From Candidatus Endomicrobiellum meruensis (GTDB lineage Bacteria; Elusimicrobiota; Endomicrobiia; Endomicrobiales; Endomicrobiaceae), in contig JAITDI010000025.1 in the NCBI GenBank assembly GCA_031282625.1, forward strand, positions 1-64,000: 64,000 nucleotides of DNA, in the 5' to 3' direction. Below, one piece after another: positions 9,537-17,165 of the stretch (positions are counted from its first letter, which is position 1; the number at the start of each line of letters is the position of its first letter). The notes beneath the pieces were generated by a model, which did no database searches, had not been told where the DNA came from, and worked only from the letters and a program-made list of their open reading frames with translations. The position numbers were made by a program, and so were the translations under genes.

Positions 9537-10049
9537 CTAAACCCAAACTTCTTTTGTTTCTTTCTCTAAAACAATTTTCTTAGTTGGATATATAGATTTA
9601 ACTATTTCCTCAGGTTTAAACCACAATTTAATTTCTCTTTCAGCTTCTGAAGGATCTGAAGAGCAGTGGACAACATTTTCATATACACCTTTTGTGGTTA
9701 TTCTTCCGTAAGCTCCTCGTATTGAGACAGGATCGGCTTCTTCAGGATTTGTTGCTCCAGCGATTTTTCTCATTCTTGCGATAGCGTCTTCACCTTGATA
9801 TACAAAAGCCAAAACTCTATCCCAAGGCTCACCGTAAACTTTTCCTTGTATATAGTCAGCTAATTCTCCAAAAAAAGGCTTGTCTTTAAGCTGATAATAA
9901 TGCTGCTCAGCCAGTTCTTTACTCACCTTAACGGTTTTTGCACCTATTATAAGCATTCTGGCTTCGGATAGTTTAGTTAAAATATTTCCTGTTAAAGATT
10001 TTTTTATTCCATCTGGTTTAATCAAAATTAAAAGCTGTTCAATTGCCAT
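9537..10049 (-). CDS. ndk: Nucleoside-diphosphate kinase, extended form
   Basis: NDK transfers the gamma phosphate of ATP onto NDPs. The protein starts with the conserved 'LLILIKPDGIKK' and has 'GEDAIARMRKIAGATNPEEA'. The phospho-histidine lies in 'ENVVHCSSDPSEAEREI' (usually N-V/I-H-G/A-S-D), followed by 'WFKPEEIV'. At 170 residues it is about 25-30 longer than the usual 140-145. There is a short insertion after 'ADYIQGKVYG', another before the active-site histidine ('YGRITTKGVYE'), and a charged C-terminal tail of about 20 residues. It lies 10 bp downstream of pssA, in the psd-pssA-ndk unit. Confidence 0.93.
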   Translation of the reverse strand: MAIEQLLILIKPDGIKKSLTGNILTKLSEARMLIIGAKTVKVSKELAEQHYYQLKDKPFFGELADYIQGKVYGEPWDRVLAFVYQGEDAIARMRKIAGATNPEEADPVSIRGAYGRITTKGVYENVVHCSSDPSEAEREIKLWFKPEEIVKSIYPTKKIVLEKETKEVWV

Positions 10050-10058
10050 TTCCCACTC

Positions 10059-10838
10059 CTATATCCTTTTTTTATAAGCACTGTAATATTTTACTCCAAT
10101 ACCGACCAATCCTGAAAAAATGTATAAACTAAACAATATAAAAATTATATTTTGTGGGAATGTAATCATTAAAAATAAAAGCAACACAACTAAAACCAAA
10201 AGTCTGAAAGTTTTAGGTTTGGACAAATTCATCTTTTTAAAAGAATAATAAGGTATGCTTGAAACCATTAGCAAAGACAAAATCACCATTACAACAGGCA
10301 TCGTTTTAAAGAAAAGAGGCATGCTTTTCATTAAAATCGGAATTGTTTTAAAAGACAAAGACTGCCCAGGATCTGCAAAAAGTTCGTAACTTAAAACAAA
10401 AGATAATAACAGTCCTGCAGATGCAGGCGTGGGAAGTCCCATAAAAGAACTATGCACCACATCGTTTTGAGCATGAACGTTAAATTTTGCAAGTCTTAAT
10501 GCGCTACATAAAACAAACAGTATAGCTATAGCCATACCGACTTTTCCCATTGAGCTTAAAACAAGTTGATACATCATAACAGACGGAGCAAGCCCGAATG
10601 AAACTAAATCGCTTAAAGAATCTAGCTGAACACCAAACTCGCTTGTTGTTTTTGTAAGTCTCGCAACTCTTCCATCAGTCATATCAAATGCTACTGCAAG
10701 CACAAGAAACCATGCCGATTTTGTAAAATCGCCGTCTATAGACGACAATATTGACAAATAACCACAACTCATATTTCCGCATGTCAAAAGACTCGGCAGT
10801 ATGTAGATGCCCTTCTTCATTTTTTCGCTCATTGTCAA
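10059..10838 (-). CDS. pssA: CDP-diacylglycerol--serine O-phosphatidyltransferase
   Basis: This multi-pass membrane enzyme makes phosphatidylserine from CDP-diacylglycerol and serine. The CDP-alcohol phosphotransferase motif D-x2-DG-x2-AR-x8-G-x3-D-x3-D is intact (DMTDGRVAR, then G, then DSLSD) at about residues 50-75. The 259-residue length and about eight hydrophobic segments match the PssA type II family. It overlaps psd by 4 bp, so synthesis and decarboxylation of phosphatidylserine are encoded together. Confidence 0.93.
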   Translation of the reverse strand: MTMSEKMKKGIYILPSLLTCGNMSCGYLSILSSIDGDFTKSAWFLVLAVAFDMTDGRVARLTKTTSEFGVQLDSLSDLVSFGLAPSVMMYQLVLSSMGKVGMAIAILFVLCSALRLAKFNVHAQNDVVHSSFMGLPTPASAGLLLSFVLSYELFADPGQSLSFKTIPILMKSMPLFFKTMPVVMVILSLLMVSSIPYYSFKKMNLSKPKTFRLLVLVVLLLFLMITFPQNIIFILFSLYIFSGLVGIGVKYYSAYKKRI

Positions 10839-11461
10839 CTTCCTTTATTTATGCTTGCAAAAATAGTTACGCCTGACACAACTTTATTACCCTTCTTTAC
10901 TTTAACTTCAACATTTTTTGGCATATGAAGATCAACCTGAGAACTAAATTTTATTACGCCGATCTTATCGCCTAGTTTCAAAATATCTCCAGGCTTTACC
11001 CAAGAAACACAGCGTCTTGCAAGAATGCCGGCTATCTGTTTAACCAAATATTTCCCGTTTTCATTTTCTATTGTTATTACATTTTGTTCGTTTACTATAT
11101 GAGCTTCAGGCTCCATAGCTTTCAGAAACTTGCCGGGTTTATATTCAACACTTAAAACTTTACCAGCAATAGGAGATCTTTGAAGATGAACATCTAATAC
11201 AGATAAGAATACTCTGACAACTTTTTCTGTTTCATTTTCGCTTACTTCTAAAACAGTACCATTGCATGGAGAAAGGATAAGATTTTCTCCTTGAGTTATC
11301 TCTATCTTTGGATCTCTAAAGAAGTAGAGGCAAAATAAAGAATCTAAAATACACAAAACACCTGCTAAAGATGCAAATTTACCGAAACCAGAAACAAGCA
11401 ACACTATTCCTAAAATGAGAGGAATTAAAATAAATGGGTAACCTTCTTTCACAATTTGCAT
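10835..11461 (-). CDS. psd: Phosphatidylserine decarboxylase, short (archaeal-like) type, altered processing site
   Basis: The 208-residue protein matches the short Psd family, with two N-terminal membrane helices (about residues 8-48), 'FFRDP', 'SPCNGTV', 'FLSVLDVHLQRSPIAG' and 'ARRCVSW'. It should decarboxylate phosphatidylserine to phosphatidylethanolamine after self-cleaving at a Gly-Ser bond to make a pyruvoyl group. Here the expected F-G-S is F-S-S (S173-S174, 10940-10945), so the residue before the cleavage serine is Ser instead of Gly, a single-base change (AGT for GGT). All else looks intact. It may process slowly, process normally, or be losing function. It overlaps pssA by 4 bp. 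The decayed IS lies just upstream. Confidence 0.85.
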   Translation of the reverse strand: MQIVKEGYPFILIPLILGIVLLVSGFGKFASLAGVLCILDSLFCLYFFRDPKIEITQGENLILSPCNGTVLEVSENETEKVVRVFLSVLDVHLQRSPIAGKVLSVEYKPGKFLKAMEPEAHIVNEQNVITIENENGKYLVKQIAGILARRCVSWVKPGDILKLGDKIGVIKFSSQVDLHMPKNVEVKVKKGNKVVSGVTIFASINKGS

Positions 11462-11520
11462 TATTATTCCTTTTAAGCATAAAATCTTTCAAATTTGTTT
11501 GGATTCTACTAAATACACCT

Positions 11521-11538
11521 GTTAGGGTCAAGGAGATC
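11521..11538 (+). repeat. Left terminal inverted repeat of the decayed IS
   Basis: The sequence gttagggtcaaggagatc matches the reverse complement of 12281-12298 at 16 of 18 positions. Confidence 0.75.
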
Positions 11539-11595
11539 GTTAAGGTCAAAATAGAAATGGGACTTTTTGAAGTAAAATGAAAGAGTGGTAGAGCA

Positions 11596-11829
11596 ATGAA
11601 GATTAACGAAGAAGTACAACGAAGACGAAACATATTGGAACGAGCCGACAAACTAAAGTCAAAAGGGCTGATATTAAGCGAAAGAACCGAAATATTAAGT
11701 GCAAGTCAGAACTTAGGCTTAGGTGGACATTCTCCTTTAAGCAGACGAGCAAAACGATTGTCTCAGACCAGAAACTATTGTGCGGAAAATATAGGCGTTA
11801 AGGAACGACAAACGCTATTTGTATTATGA
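11596..11829 (+). pseudogene. Transposase N-terminal fragment (frameshifted)
   Basis: This 77-codon open frame begins with ATG and reads as a basic, helical segment ('ILSASQNLGLGG', 'SPLSRRAKRLSQ'). It resembles the N-terminal helix-turn-helix plus the 'GLxGL-DKSRRP' linker of IS481/IS3-type transposases. It ends at a TGA, but coding-like sequence continues in another frame directly after it ('YYDKLKIRELF', about 11820-11860) before further stops. The gene is therefore broken by at least two lesions before the catalytic fragment at 11984-12271. It lies just inside the left inverted repeat. Confidence 0.6.
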
Positions 11830-11983
11830 CAAACTTAAAATACGCGAACTTTTTTGCGACAAGACAGTGATATATCTTTGTTTTGTCTAGGCAATGCCTT
11901 AAATATCTGATCAATTCCAACAGAATTGTCACTGTTCGTTTTTTAACCTGTGAAAAATGACATAAAATTATTCGCAAGTTTAA

Positions 11984-12271
11984 CGGATACAGCAAAAGAT
12001 TACCTTATGGCTACAAAACTCAGGGTCACATAGACCATATGATTTAAACATTAAAGGCAAAGAAATAAGACAATTTTGCGCTTATAGTCCGCAATATAAA
12101 CTAAGTGTTCACCAGATTTACCAACAACCCACTAGCCAAAATGCTGCTAACTTCTTAAATGAAGTTATTAAAGAAATGCTGTTTAAAATAAAAGACATTC
12201 AAGTTGACGGTAACAGCGTATTTAGAGCTGCTTTTGAGAACATCTTTTCTCCTATTGAGTCCTTAACCTAA
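11984..12271 (+). pseudogene. Transposase integrase-core (rve/DDE) fragment
   Basis: An open frame of 95 codons without a proper start ends at TAA 12269-12271. It includes 'TSQNAANFLNEVIKEM' and 'FKIKDIQVDGNSVFRAAFE', which match the part of the retroviral-type integrase core around the second catalytic Asp (family pattern FL..., P/F-x-I-x-x-I-Q-T-D-N-G-S-E-F). The first catalytic Asp lies in the damaged zone upstream and the final Glu region is missing. The right inverted repeat begins about ten bases after the stop codon, which ties this fragment to the element. Confidence 0.7.
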
Positions 12272-12280
12272 AAAGTGACA

Positions 12281-12298
12281 TATCTCCTTGCCCCTAAC
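12281..12298 (-). repeat. Right terminal inverted repeat of the decayed IS
   Basis: The sequence tatctccttgcccctaac is the inverted partner of 11521-11538 with two mismatches. Confidence 0.75.
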
Positions 12299-12454
12299 GG
12301 ATATGTTCAAAAAAGGTTCTTTTTTTTTGAGTTTTTTTATTTCCAATATTAAATCTTATCTTTTATGAAAGTTAATAAAGTATAGTCTTGTACTTTATTT
12401 TATCTTGAACTACGCTTGTATTAAGAGATTAACAAAAAAGTAGGTAAAAAAACT

Positions 12455-12571
12455 ATGAAGAAATTTATTAGTGTAGTTTTGTGCCTTCGGTTGCTGGTTT
12501 CTGCAGTTAGTGGAGCTTATGCAAATTCTGCGTCAAGTTCAACTTGTAAAGCTCAAATAAGTCAATGGTAA
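12455..12571 (+). CDS. Tiny ORF encoding a signal-peptide-like protein (38 aa), possible gene remnant
   Basis: An ATG at 12455 opens 38 codons that read as a classic Sec signal peptide: 'MKKF', a hydrophobic core 'ISVVLCLRLLVSAV' and an 'AYA-N' cleavage site. About 14 polar residues with one Cys follow, then TAA. A weak purine stretch (agtagg) lies about 10 bases upstream. A product this short could be a small secreted peptide. More likely it is the truncated 5' end of an exported-protein gene, because it sits in a decayed region between an IS relic and the end of a converging gene. The codons look coding rather than random. Confidence 0.4.
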   Translation: MKKFISVVLCLRLLVSAVSGAYANSASSSTCKAQISQW

Positions 12572-12585
12572 TGGAAATTATCGAC

Positions 12586-12652
12586 TTTTTAAAACCTGAG
12601 TTTAGCAGGTAGGTAAGAGGAAAATCTATCCGATATGCTCAGGTTTTAAAAA
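12586..12652. repeat. 15-bp perfect inverted repeat spanning the end of the MBL-fold hydrolase gene
   Basis: The arm tttttaaaacctgag at 12586-12600 is exactly complementary to ctcaggttttaaaaa at 12638-12652, with a 37-base spacer. The right arm lies inside the last codons of the minus-strand hydrolase gene. In the minus-strand transcript the second arm ends in a run of A, so it is not a textbook terminator for that gene. In the + direction the arm is also followed by A-rich sequence. It could stabilise the mRNA 3' end or be a rearrangement scar. Confidence 0.5.
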
Positions 12653-13261
12653 TGGATTATGTCTAAGCTCATTGGCAATTGTAGTCATACTTCCGTGTCC
12701 AGGACAAACTGTAATATAAGGATCCAAATTTTTTAGTTTTTCAAGCGATTTTAAAAGTTCTTCGCTATTTCCGCCCCATAAATCAGTTCTGCCTATTGCG
12801 CCTGCAAAAAGAGTGTCACCTGTAAATAAATATGACCCAAATAATAAGCATATGCTGCCTTTTGAATGACCGGGAGTACTCAAAACTTTGAATGTAATAA
12901 AAGATAGTTTTACATCTTGATTGTCTTCAAGTAAAATTTCAGGCTCTTTAATACTTACTGGAATCCCGCTAATAAAAGAATAATTTTTCTCAGAGTCTGT
13001 AAGCATCTCAGCGTCATCTTTGTGAACTGCTAGCGGCACTTTATATTTTAAACGAATTTTATCGTCTGCTATAACATGATCGCAATGTCCATGCGTGTTA
13101 ATAAGAATCTCAGGTTTCAAATTTTCCGACTCTATAACATTGATAATCTGATTGGCGTTTTCACCGGGATCTATGATAGCCGCATATTTGGTATCTGCGT
13201 TGTAAACCAGATAACAATTTTCGTCAATAGCTCCAGTTCTTACTTTTTTTACTTTAATCAT
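12626..13261 (-). CDS. Metallo-beta-lactamase-fold hydrolase (glyoxalase II-like)
   Basis: The 211-residue protein has the MBL metal motif H-x-H-x-D-H as 'THGHCDHV' (about residues 56-63). The later ligands are seen in 'STPGHSKGS' (about 132), 'FTGDTLF' (about 150) and 'CPGHGS' (about 188). This matches the compact YcbL/GloB-like subgroup, which hydrolyses thioesters such as S-lactoylglutathione or related substrates. The actual substrate is unknown. The gene is 15 bp downstream of pgpA in the same direction. Its 3' end takes part in a 15-bp inverted repeat. Confidence 0.87.
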   Translation of the reverse strand: MIKVKKVRTGAIDENCYLVYNADTKYAAIIDPGENANQIINVIESENLKPEILINTHGHCDHVIADDKIRLKYKVPLAVHKDDAEMLTDSEKNYSFISGIPVSIKEPEILLEDNQDVKLSFITFKVLSTPGHSKGSICLLFGSYLFTGDTLFAGAIGRTDLWGGNSEELLKSLEKLKNLDPYITVCPGHGSMTTIANELRHNPFLKPEHIG

Positions 13262-13276
13262 TTTTATCCTATTTAG

Positions 13277-13729
13277 TTATTTTAGTAAAGCAAAATTTAT
13301 AATTTGAAGTATAAAGTTTGCAAATATTCCAGCTATAACATCGTCTATTGTAACGCCAAAACCGCCTTTAAGATCTTGAACTGATTTTATTATCCAAGGT
13401 TTTTTTATATCCAATAACCTAAACAATAAAAATCCTAGAAAAAAAAATAAGAAATTTTTCGGCAACAAAGCCAAAGAAAACCACATACCTGCAACTTCAT
13501 CAATAACGATTCTATGATCGTCTTTTATTTTGTAAATATCCTCAGCCAGAGAAGAAAAGAAAATAGAAATGAAAAATATCGCAACTAAAGAGTACAGTTG
13601 AACTAAAGCAGTCTCTGGCATAAAAAATATCCAAAACAAAACGCCTGCTAAGCTGCCAAAAGTTCCCGGAGCGCACTTAATATACCCTAAATAAGCTACC
13701 GAAGAAAAGAAAATTATTATTTTATTCAT
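13277..13729 (-). CDS. pgpA: Phosphatidylglycerophosphatase A
   Basis: PgpA removes phosphate from phosphatidylglycerophosphate to give phosphatidylglycerol. The 150-residue membrane protein carries the family signatures 'CAPGTFGSLAGV' (about residue 20), 'DDHRIVIDEVAGMW' (about 70) and 'GGFGVTIDDVIAGIFA' (about 120), the acidic residues of which bind Mg2+. Its start overlaps the stop of pgsA by one base, so the synthase and the phosphatase that follow each other in the pathway are translationally linked. Confidence 0.93.
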   Translation of the reverse strand: MNKIIIFFSSVAYLGYIKCAPGTFGSLAGVLFWIFFMPETALVQLYSLVAIFFISIFFSSLAEDIYKIKDDHRIVIDEVAGMWFSLALLPKNFLFFFLGFLLFRLLDIKKPWIIKSVQDLKGGFGVTIDDVIAGIFANFILQIINFALLK

Positions 13730-14349
13730 TATTTCAAAGCTAATAAATTTTTATATTTGAACACATAATTTGCACCAGAAAAAATTGTAAAGATAGCAGC
13801 AAAAAAAGTAAACCAATATGGAATTTTTTCTATTGCAACAATCACATAAGAATATGCTCCGATATTATAAAATTTAAAAAAATCAATCGGAATGCCTCCA
13901 TATTTAGTAAACGCCTCGTTAATTATTATGATTGTCAACGTAGTTATAATAACCACAATTTGCAATGTAGTTTTAAATTTACCTGACTTATCTGCAGGTA
14001 TAATTACATTTTTATACGCTGCAATTGAGCGAAGTCCTGTTATTAAAAATTCCCTAGATATTATTGCTATGACCATCCATGCCGATATTCTAAGATATGG
14101 TATGCCTACAAAACATATAAATGCCGAAGATATTAATAATTTGTCGGCTAAAGGATCTAAAAAAATACCTAAAGACGTTATAGTTTTCTGCTTTCTTGCG
14201 ATATGTCCGTCAAAAAAATCTGTGATTGACGCCACAAAGAAAACAACTAAAGCAAAAATTGTGTTTAAAAAACCTCCTAACGACATAAATAAAATAAAAA
14301 AAGGTACTAAACACATTCTAGCTATAGTCAGCTTATTTGCCAAATTCAT
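13729..14349 (-). CDS. pgsA: CDP-diacylglycerol--glycerol-3-phosphate 3-phosphatidyltransferase
   Basis: PgsA makes phosphatidylglycerophosphate from CDP-diacylglycerol and glycerol-3-phosphate. The 206-residue membrane protein starts with the typical 'NLANKLTIARMCLVPFF' and has an intact CDP-alcohol phosphotransferase motif (DFFDGHIAR, then G-IFL-DPLADK) at about residues 42-70. It overlaps rimO upstream and pgpA downstream by single bases; rimO-pgsA is a common gene pairing. A C-terminal hydrophobic region completes five or six membrane helices. Confidence 0.94.
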   Translation of the reverse strand: MNLANKLTIARMCLVPFFILFMSLGGFLNTIFALVVFFVASITDFFDGHIARKQKTITSLGIFLDPLADKLLISSAFICFVGIPYLRISAWMVIAIISREFLITGLRSIAAYKNVIIPADKSGKFKTTLQIVVIITTLTIIIINEAFTKYGGIPIDFFKFYNIGAYSYVIVAIEKIPYWFTFFAAIFTIFSGANYVFKYKNLLALK

Positions 14350-15668
14350 TATATTTCTCCAATCGTCACTTTTATATTATAACCTTTAACGCCTGTTATC
14401 TTACCGTTGTAAAACTCGCCAGATTTTAATGAATTATTACTTAAAAGCGTGACATATCCATCTATTTCAGGAGCTTGGAAATAACATCTTCCAGTTATAT
14501 TATACTTACCATCAGATGTTCTTTGCGAACAGTTCTCAACAATGAACTCAATATTATTTCCTTTTATACTATCAATTTGAGATTTAAAAACAGAATATTG
14601 TGCGTTTTCAATGAGAATTTTCCTTTCTATTGCAACAGAATTTTTAATTTGTTTTTTTAGTTTTGAAGAATCCGCTTCTTTTTGATTTGAGTACTCAAAA
14701 ACTCCTACATATTGAAAGTATCCTTGCTCTAAAAAAGAAATCAATTCATTAATATCTTTTTTATTTTCTCCGGGAAATCCTGTTATTATTGACGTTCTTA
14801 AAATAATATCCGGGAGCTTATTTTTTATTTTTTCAATAATAGACGCTGTGTTAAGAGGTCTCCGCATTGCCGATAAAACATTCTTACTTATATGTTGTAT
14901 AGGAATATCCATATAATTACAAATACTTTTATGATCTTTAAAAACAGCAAGCAAGCTGTCATTAACGCTAGATGGATAAGCATAAAGAAGTCTTATCCAT
15001 TTTAACCCGTTAATTTTTGTAAGTTTTGAAAGAAGTTTATCCAATGCAAACGCCCCGTAAATATCATAACCATAACTTGTAGTGTCTTGAGCTATCAATA
15101 TAAGCTCTTTTATGCCGTTATCTGCTAAAGATTTAGCTTCGTCAACCAAAGATTTTATTGAGCGACTTTCATAATTACCGCGTAAAGACGGTATTATACA
15201 GAAACTGCATTTATGCCAACAACCTTCTGCTATTTTCAAATATGTTGAAGGTAAAGAAGAAGACAGCACTCTATATTTTGATTCGTTTAAACCGCCTGGC
15301 GGAAGCAAAGACTTGTCAAACCCTTTATTAAAAATCAACTGCGGCAATTCTTTGAGAGTACCCGTCCCAACATATCCGTCTATTTCTGGAAAAATAGAAT
15401 TCATTTTATTCTGTAAAAGCTGAGGCAAACAGCCAGAAACATATACTCTCAAACCGTTTTTTTTCTTGACAGACAAAACGCCGCGAATAGCTTTTTCAGA
15501 TTCTTCTTTTGCAGTTTTTACAAAAGAGCAAGTATGTACTACAGATATGTCAGCTTCTTCAATATTATTGGTTATCTCAAAGCCTTTGCTGCGAAAAACA
15601 CCAAGCAAATATTCAGCCTCAACAGTATTCTTTGGACAACCTAACGCTACAACTGCTACTTTTTGCAT
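14349..15668 (-). CDS. rimO: Ribosomal protein S12 methylthiotransferase RimO
   Basis: RimO is a radical-SAM enzyme that adds a methylthio group to an aspartate of ribosomal protein S12. The 439-residue protein has all three expected domains. The N-terminal UPF0004 domain (about residues 1-120) carries Cys in 'GCPKN', 'HTCSF' and 'VSGCLP' for the auxiliary Fe-S cluster. The radical-SAM core has 'CWHKCSFC' (CxxxCxxC, about 150-157), and a C-terminal TRAM domain follows (about 370-439). 'AEGCWHKCSFCIIPSLRG' favours RimO over MiaB. It overlaps pgsA by one base. Confidence 0.94.
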   Translation of the reverse strand: MQKVAVVALGCPKNTVEAEYLLGVFRSKGFEITNNIEEADISVVHTCSFVKTAKEESEKAIRGVLSVKKKNGLRVYVSGCLPQLLQNKMNSIFPEIDGYVGTGTLKELPQLIFNKGFDKSLLPPGGLNESKYRVLSSSLPSTYLKIAEGCWHKCSFCIIPSLRGNYESRSIKSLVDEAKSLADNGIKELILIAQDTTSYGYDIYGAFALDKLLSKLTKINGLKWIRLLYAYPSSVNDSLLAVFKDHKSICNYMDIPIQHISKNVLSAMRRPLNTASIIEKIKNKLPDIILRTSIITGFPGENKKDINELISFLEQGYFQYVGVFEYSNQKEADSSKLKKQIKNSVAIERKILIENAQYSVFKSQIDSIKGNNIEFIVENCSQRTSDGKYNITGRCYFQAPEIDGYVTLLSNNSLKSGEFYNGKITGVKGYNIKVTIGEI

Positions 15669-15687
15669 AATTCCTACACCTTTATTA

Positions 15688-16455
15688 TTACTTCTTCTTT
15701 AAAATAATAGTATTCACATCTTGAACCGCTTCAGATACAACATCAACGGATTCTCCGTTAAAAAATACTTTAACACCGGGTGCGTACCCAACTTTTAAAA
15801 TAAACGAATTATCAGCTTCCCACATTTTTTTGCTACCTTTTAGAAGCGTACCTTCATATACAGTTTTACCGTCAATATCTACTTTTATCCAAACTGTTTC
15901 TTTAGCTTCAATCTCAAGATTTTGTCTTGTTGAGGCTCCAGCTTCTGGAATTTTTTCTTCAGAGTATGGTTCGTCTTGCTCCATAACTATGGCATCGTCT
16001 TCTATTTTCTGTTTTGGAAGACTTTTATATTCAATTTGTTTAAAATTATCAGATTCAACAGCCTGAGTAATCTTTGACATATTTCTATATAAACACACAA
16101 AGATTATTAACAATGCTACCGCAATAATTGCCACGACTACAATAAATATTTTCTTTGTATTAAATATATTTTTTTCAACATCATAAAACGACGCTTGTTC
16201 TGATTTAGGACATCGCTCTATCTCTCGTTTTCGAGAGTTAAATAATTCCACAAATTCTGCTGAATCAAACCCAAGATATTTAGAGTAAGATCTTAAAAAA
16301 CTTTTATAGAAAACCTCAGCCTTAAAAGCATCCAAATCGCCTTCTTCTATTGCAGCAAGATACTTTTCTTGAACTTTGGTGGCTTTATGAACGTCAGACA
16401 GTGACAAATTCATTTGTTCTCGCTTATCCTTAAGCGTTTTACCTATTTCTTTCAT
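15688..16455 (-). CDS. RodZ-like membrane protein with N-terminal helix-turn-helix and DUF4115
   Basis: The 255-residue protein has a cytoplasmic HTH_25-type helix-turn-helix (about residues 5-75, 'IGKTLKDKREQMNLSLSDVHKAT'), a charged linker and one membrane helix (about 105-128). A periplasmic C-terminal beta domain follows (about 175-255, DUF4115, 'VWIKVDIDGKTVYEG' and 'LKVGYAPGVKVFFNG'). This is the layout of RodZ, which links MreB to the cell-shape machinery. It precedes rimO and pgsA, a neighbourhood seen for RodZ-like genes in many bacteria. No mreB lies in this window, so the role in shape is inferred. Confidence 0.82.
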   Translation of the reverse strand: MKEIGKTLKDKREQMNLSLSDVHKATKVQEKYLAAIEEGDLDAFKAEVFYKSFLRSYSKYLGFDSAEFVELFNSRKREIERCPKSEQASFYDVEKNIFNTKKIFIVVVAIIAVALLIIFVCLYRNMSKITQAVESDNFKQIEYKSLPKQKIEDDAIVMEQDEPYSEEKIPEAGASTRQNLEIEAKETVWIKVDIDGKTVYEGTLLKGSKKMWEADNSFILKVGYAPGVKVFFNGESVDVVSEAVQDVNTIILKKK

Positions 16456-16475
16456 AATATATCCCTATTTTGGTT

Positions 16476-17165
16476 TTAGTATAGCTTTATTATTTCAACA
16501 TTGTTTGGAGCCTTGAAGTTGAAAGTAGCTACAGCTAACTCAGGATTAAGAATATAATTTTTAAATACCAACTCTATCTTTGTCCCTTCAGAAGTTATAA
16601 CAGCTTTCTCCGGGAGCATGCTTGTTTTTGCAATATACATTTTTGCGTTAAAACTCTTATTTTTTAAAGACTGAATTTTAATTACAACACGATTATCATC
16701 ATATCCGTCAAGAGTTATATTATTTGTCTTTTTTATCTCTCGCCATGAGCTTCCAAAATTTATGATAGAAGCAGGAGAAAAATCTCTGTCAACAGAATTT
16801 TTCCAAGTGTCAATAATAGCTTGCCTTTCGTTCGGCGTATAAATCGCTATAGTCTTTCCATTAATATAAATTCTTTGCTCTTGAGGAGTTCGTTGAGTTA
16901 TATATATGCCGTTGGGTTTCTTCAAAAAAACTGTTCCGACAATTTTTTGTTTCTCTCCTGTAGATTCAAAAAAAATAGTTTGAACAAATTCCACTTTAAT
17001 AGTATTTATTTCTTTTCCGCTTTGCTCCAATCTTGTAAAAAAATCAAACAATATGTCGCTTGATTCTTGAGTCGCAACATTGCATGAAAAAAAAGTCAAA
17101 ATTAATATCAACTGTCCGATATAACTAAATTTTGCTACCATCACAACTAAAAAATTTCTTATCAT
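16476..17165 (-). CDS. LolA-like outer-membrane lipoprotein carrier
   Basis: The 229-residue exported protein has an N-terminal hydrophobic segment ending in 'FFSC' (about residue 29), which could be either a signal peptide or a lipobox. The rest fits the LolA fold: 'EFVQTIFFESTGEKQKIVG' and 'GTVFLKKPNGIYITQRTPQEQRIYINGKTIAIYTPNERQA' (quoted in part), then alternating strands to the end. LolA shuttles lipoproteins across the periplasm. If the lipobox is used, this copy would be membrane-anchored. It overlaps ftsK by 4 bp, the same ftsK-lolA pairing as in many Gram-negative bacteria. Confidence 0.83.
   Translation of the reverse strand: MIRNFLVVMVAKFSYIGQLILILTFFSCNVATQESSDILFDFFTRLEQSGKEINTIKVEFVQTIFFESTGEKQKIVGTVFLKKPNGIYITQRTPQEQRIYINGKTIAIYTPNERQAIIDTWKNSVDRDFSPASIINFGSSWREIKKTNNITLDGYDDNRVVIKIQSLKNKSFNAKMYIAKTSMLPEKAVITSEGTKIELVFKNYILNPELAVATFNFKAPNNVEIIKLY

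Larger units (their letters stand above)
11521..12298 (+). mobile_element. Decayed insertion sequence with matched terminal inverted repeats (IS481-like)
   Basis: Two near-identical ends face each other. The left end at 11521-11538 reads gttagggtcaaggagatc; the reverse complement of the right end at 12281-12298 reads gttaggggcaaggagata, so 16 of 18 positions match. Between them lie broken pieces of a transposase: an N-terminal helix-turn-helix-like fragment (11596-11829) and an integrase-core fragment (11984-12271). The total of about 780 bp is shorter than the usual 1.0-1.2 kb of such elements, so internal sequence has been lost. No target-site duplication is obvious at the outer edges. The family label is inferred from the integrase-core fragment. 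Confidence 0.75.

Noticed and set aside
13892-14389. 165-codon + strand open frame opposite pgsA
   Set aside because: It mirrors the codons of a well-supported membrane-protein gene on the minus strand and has no independent features.
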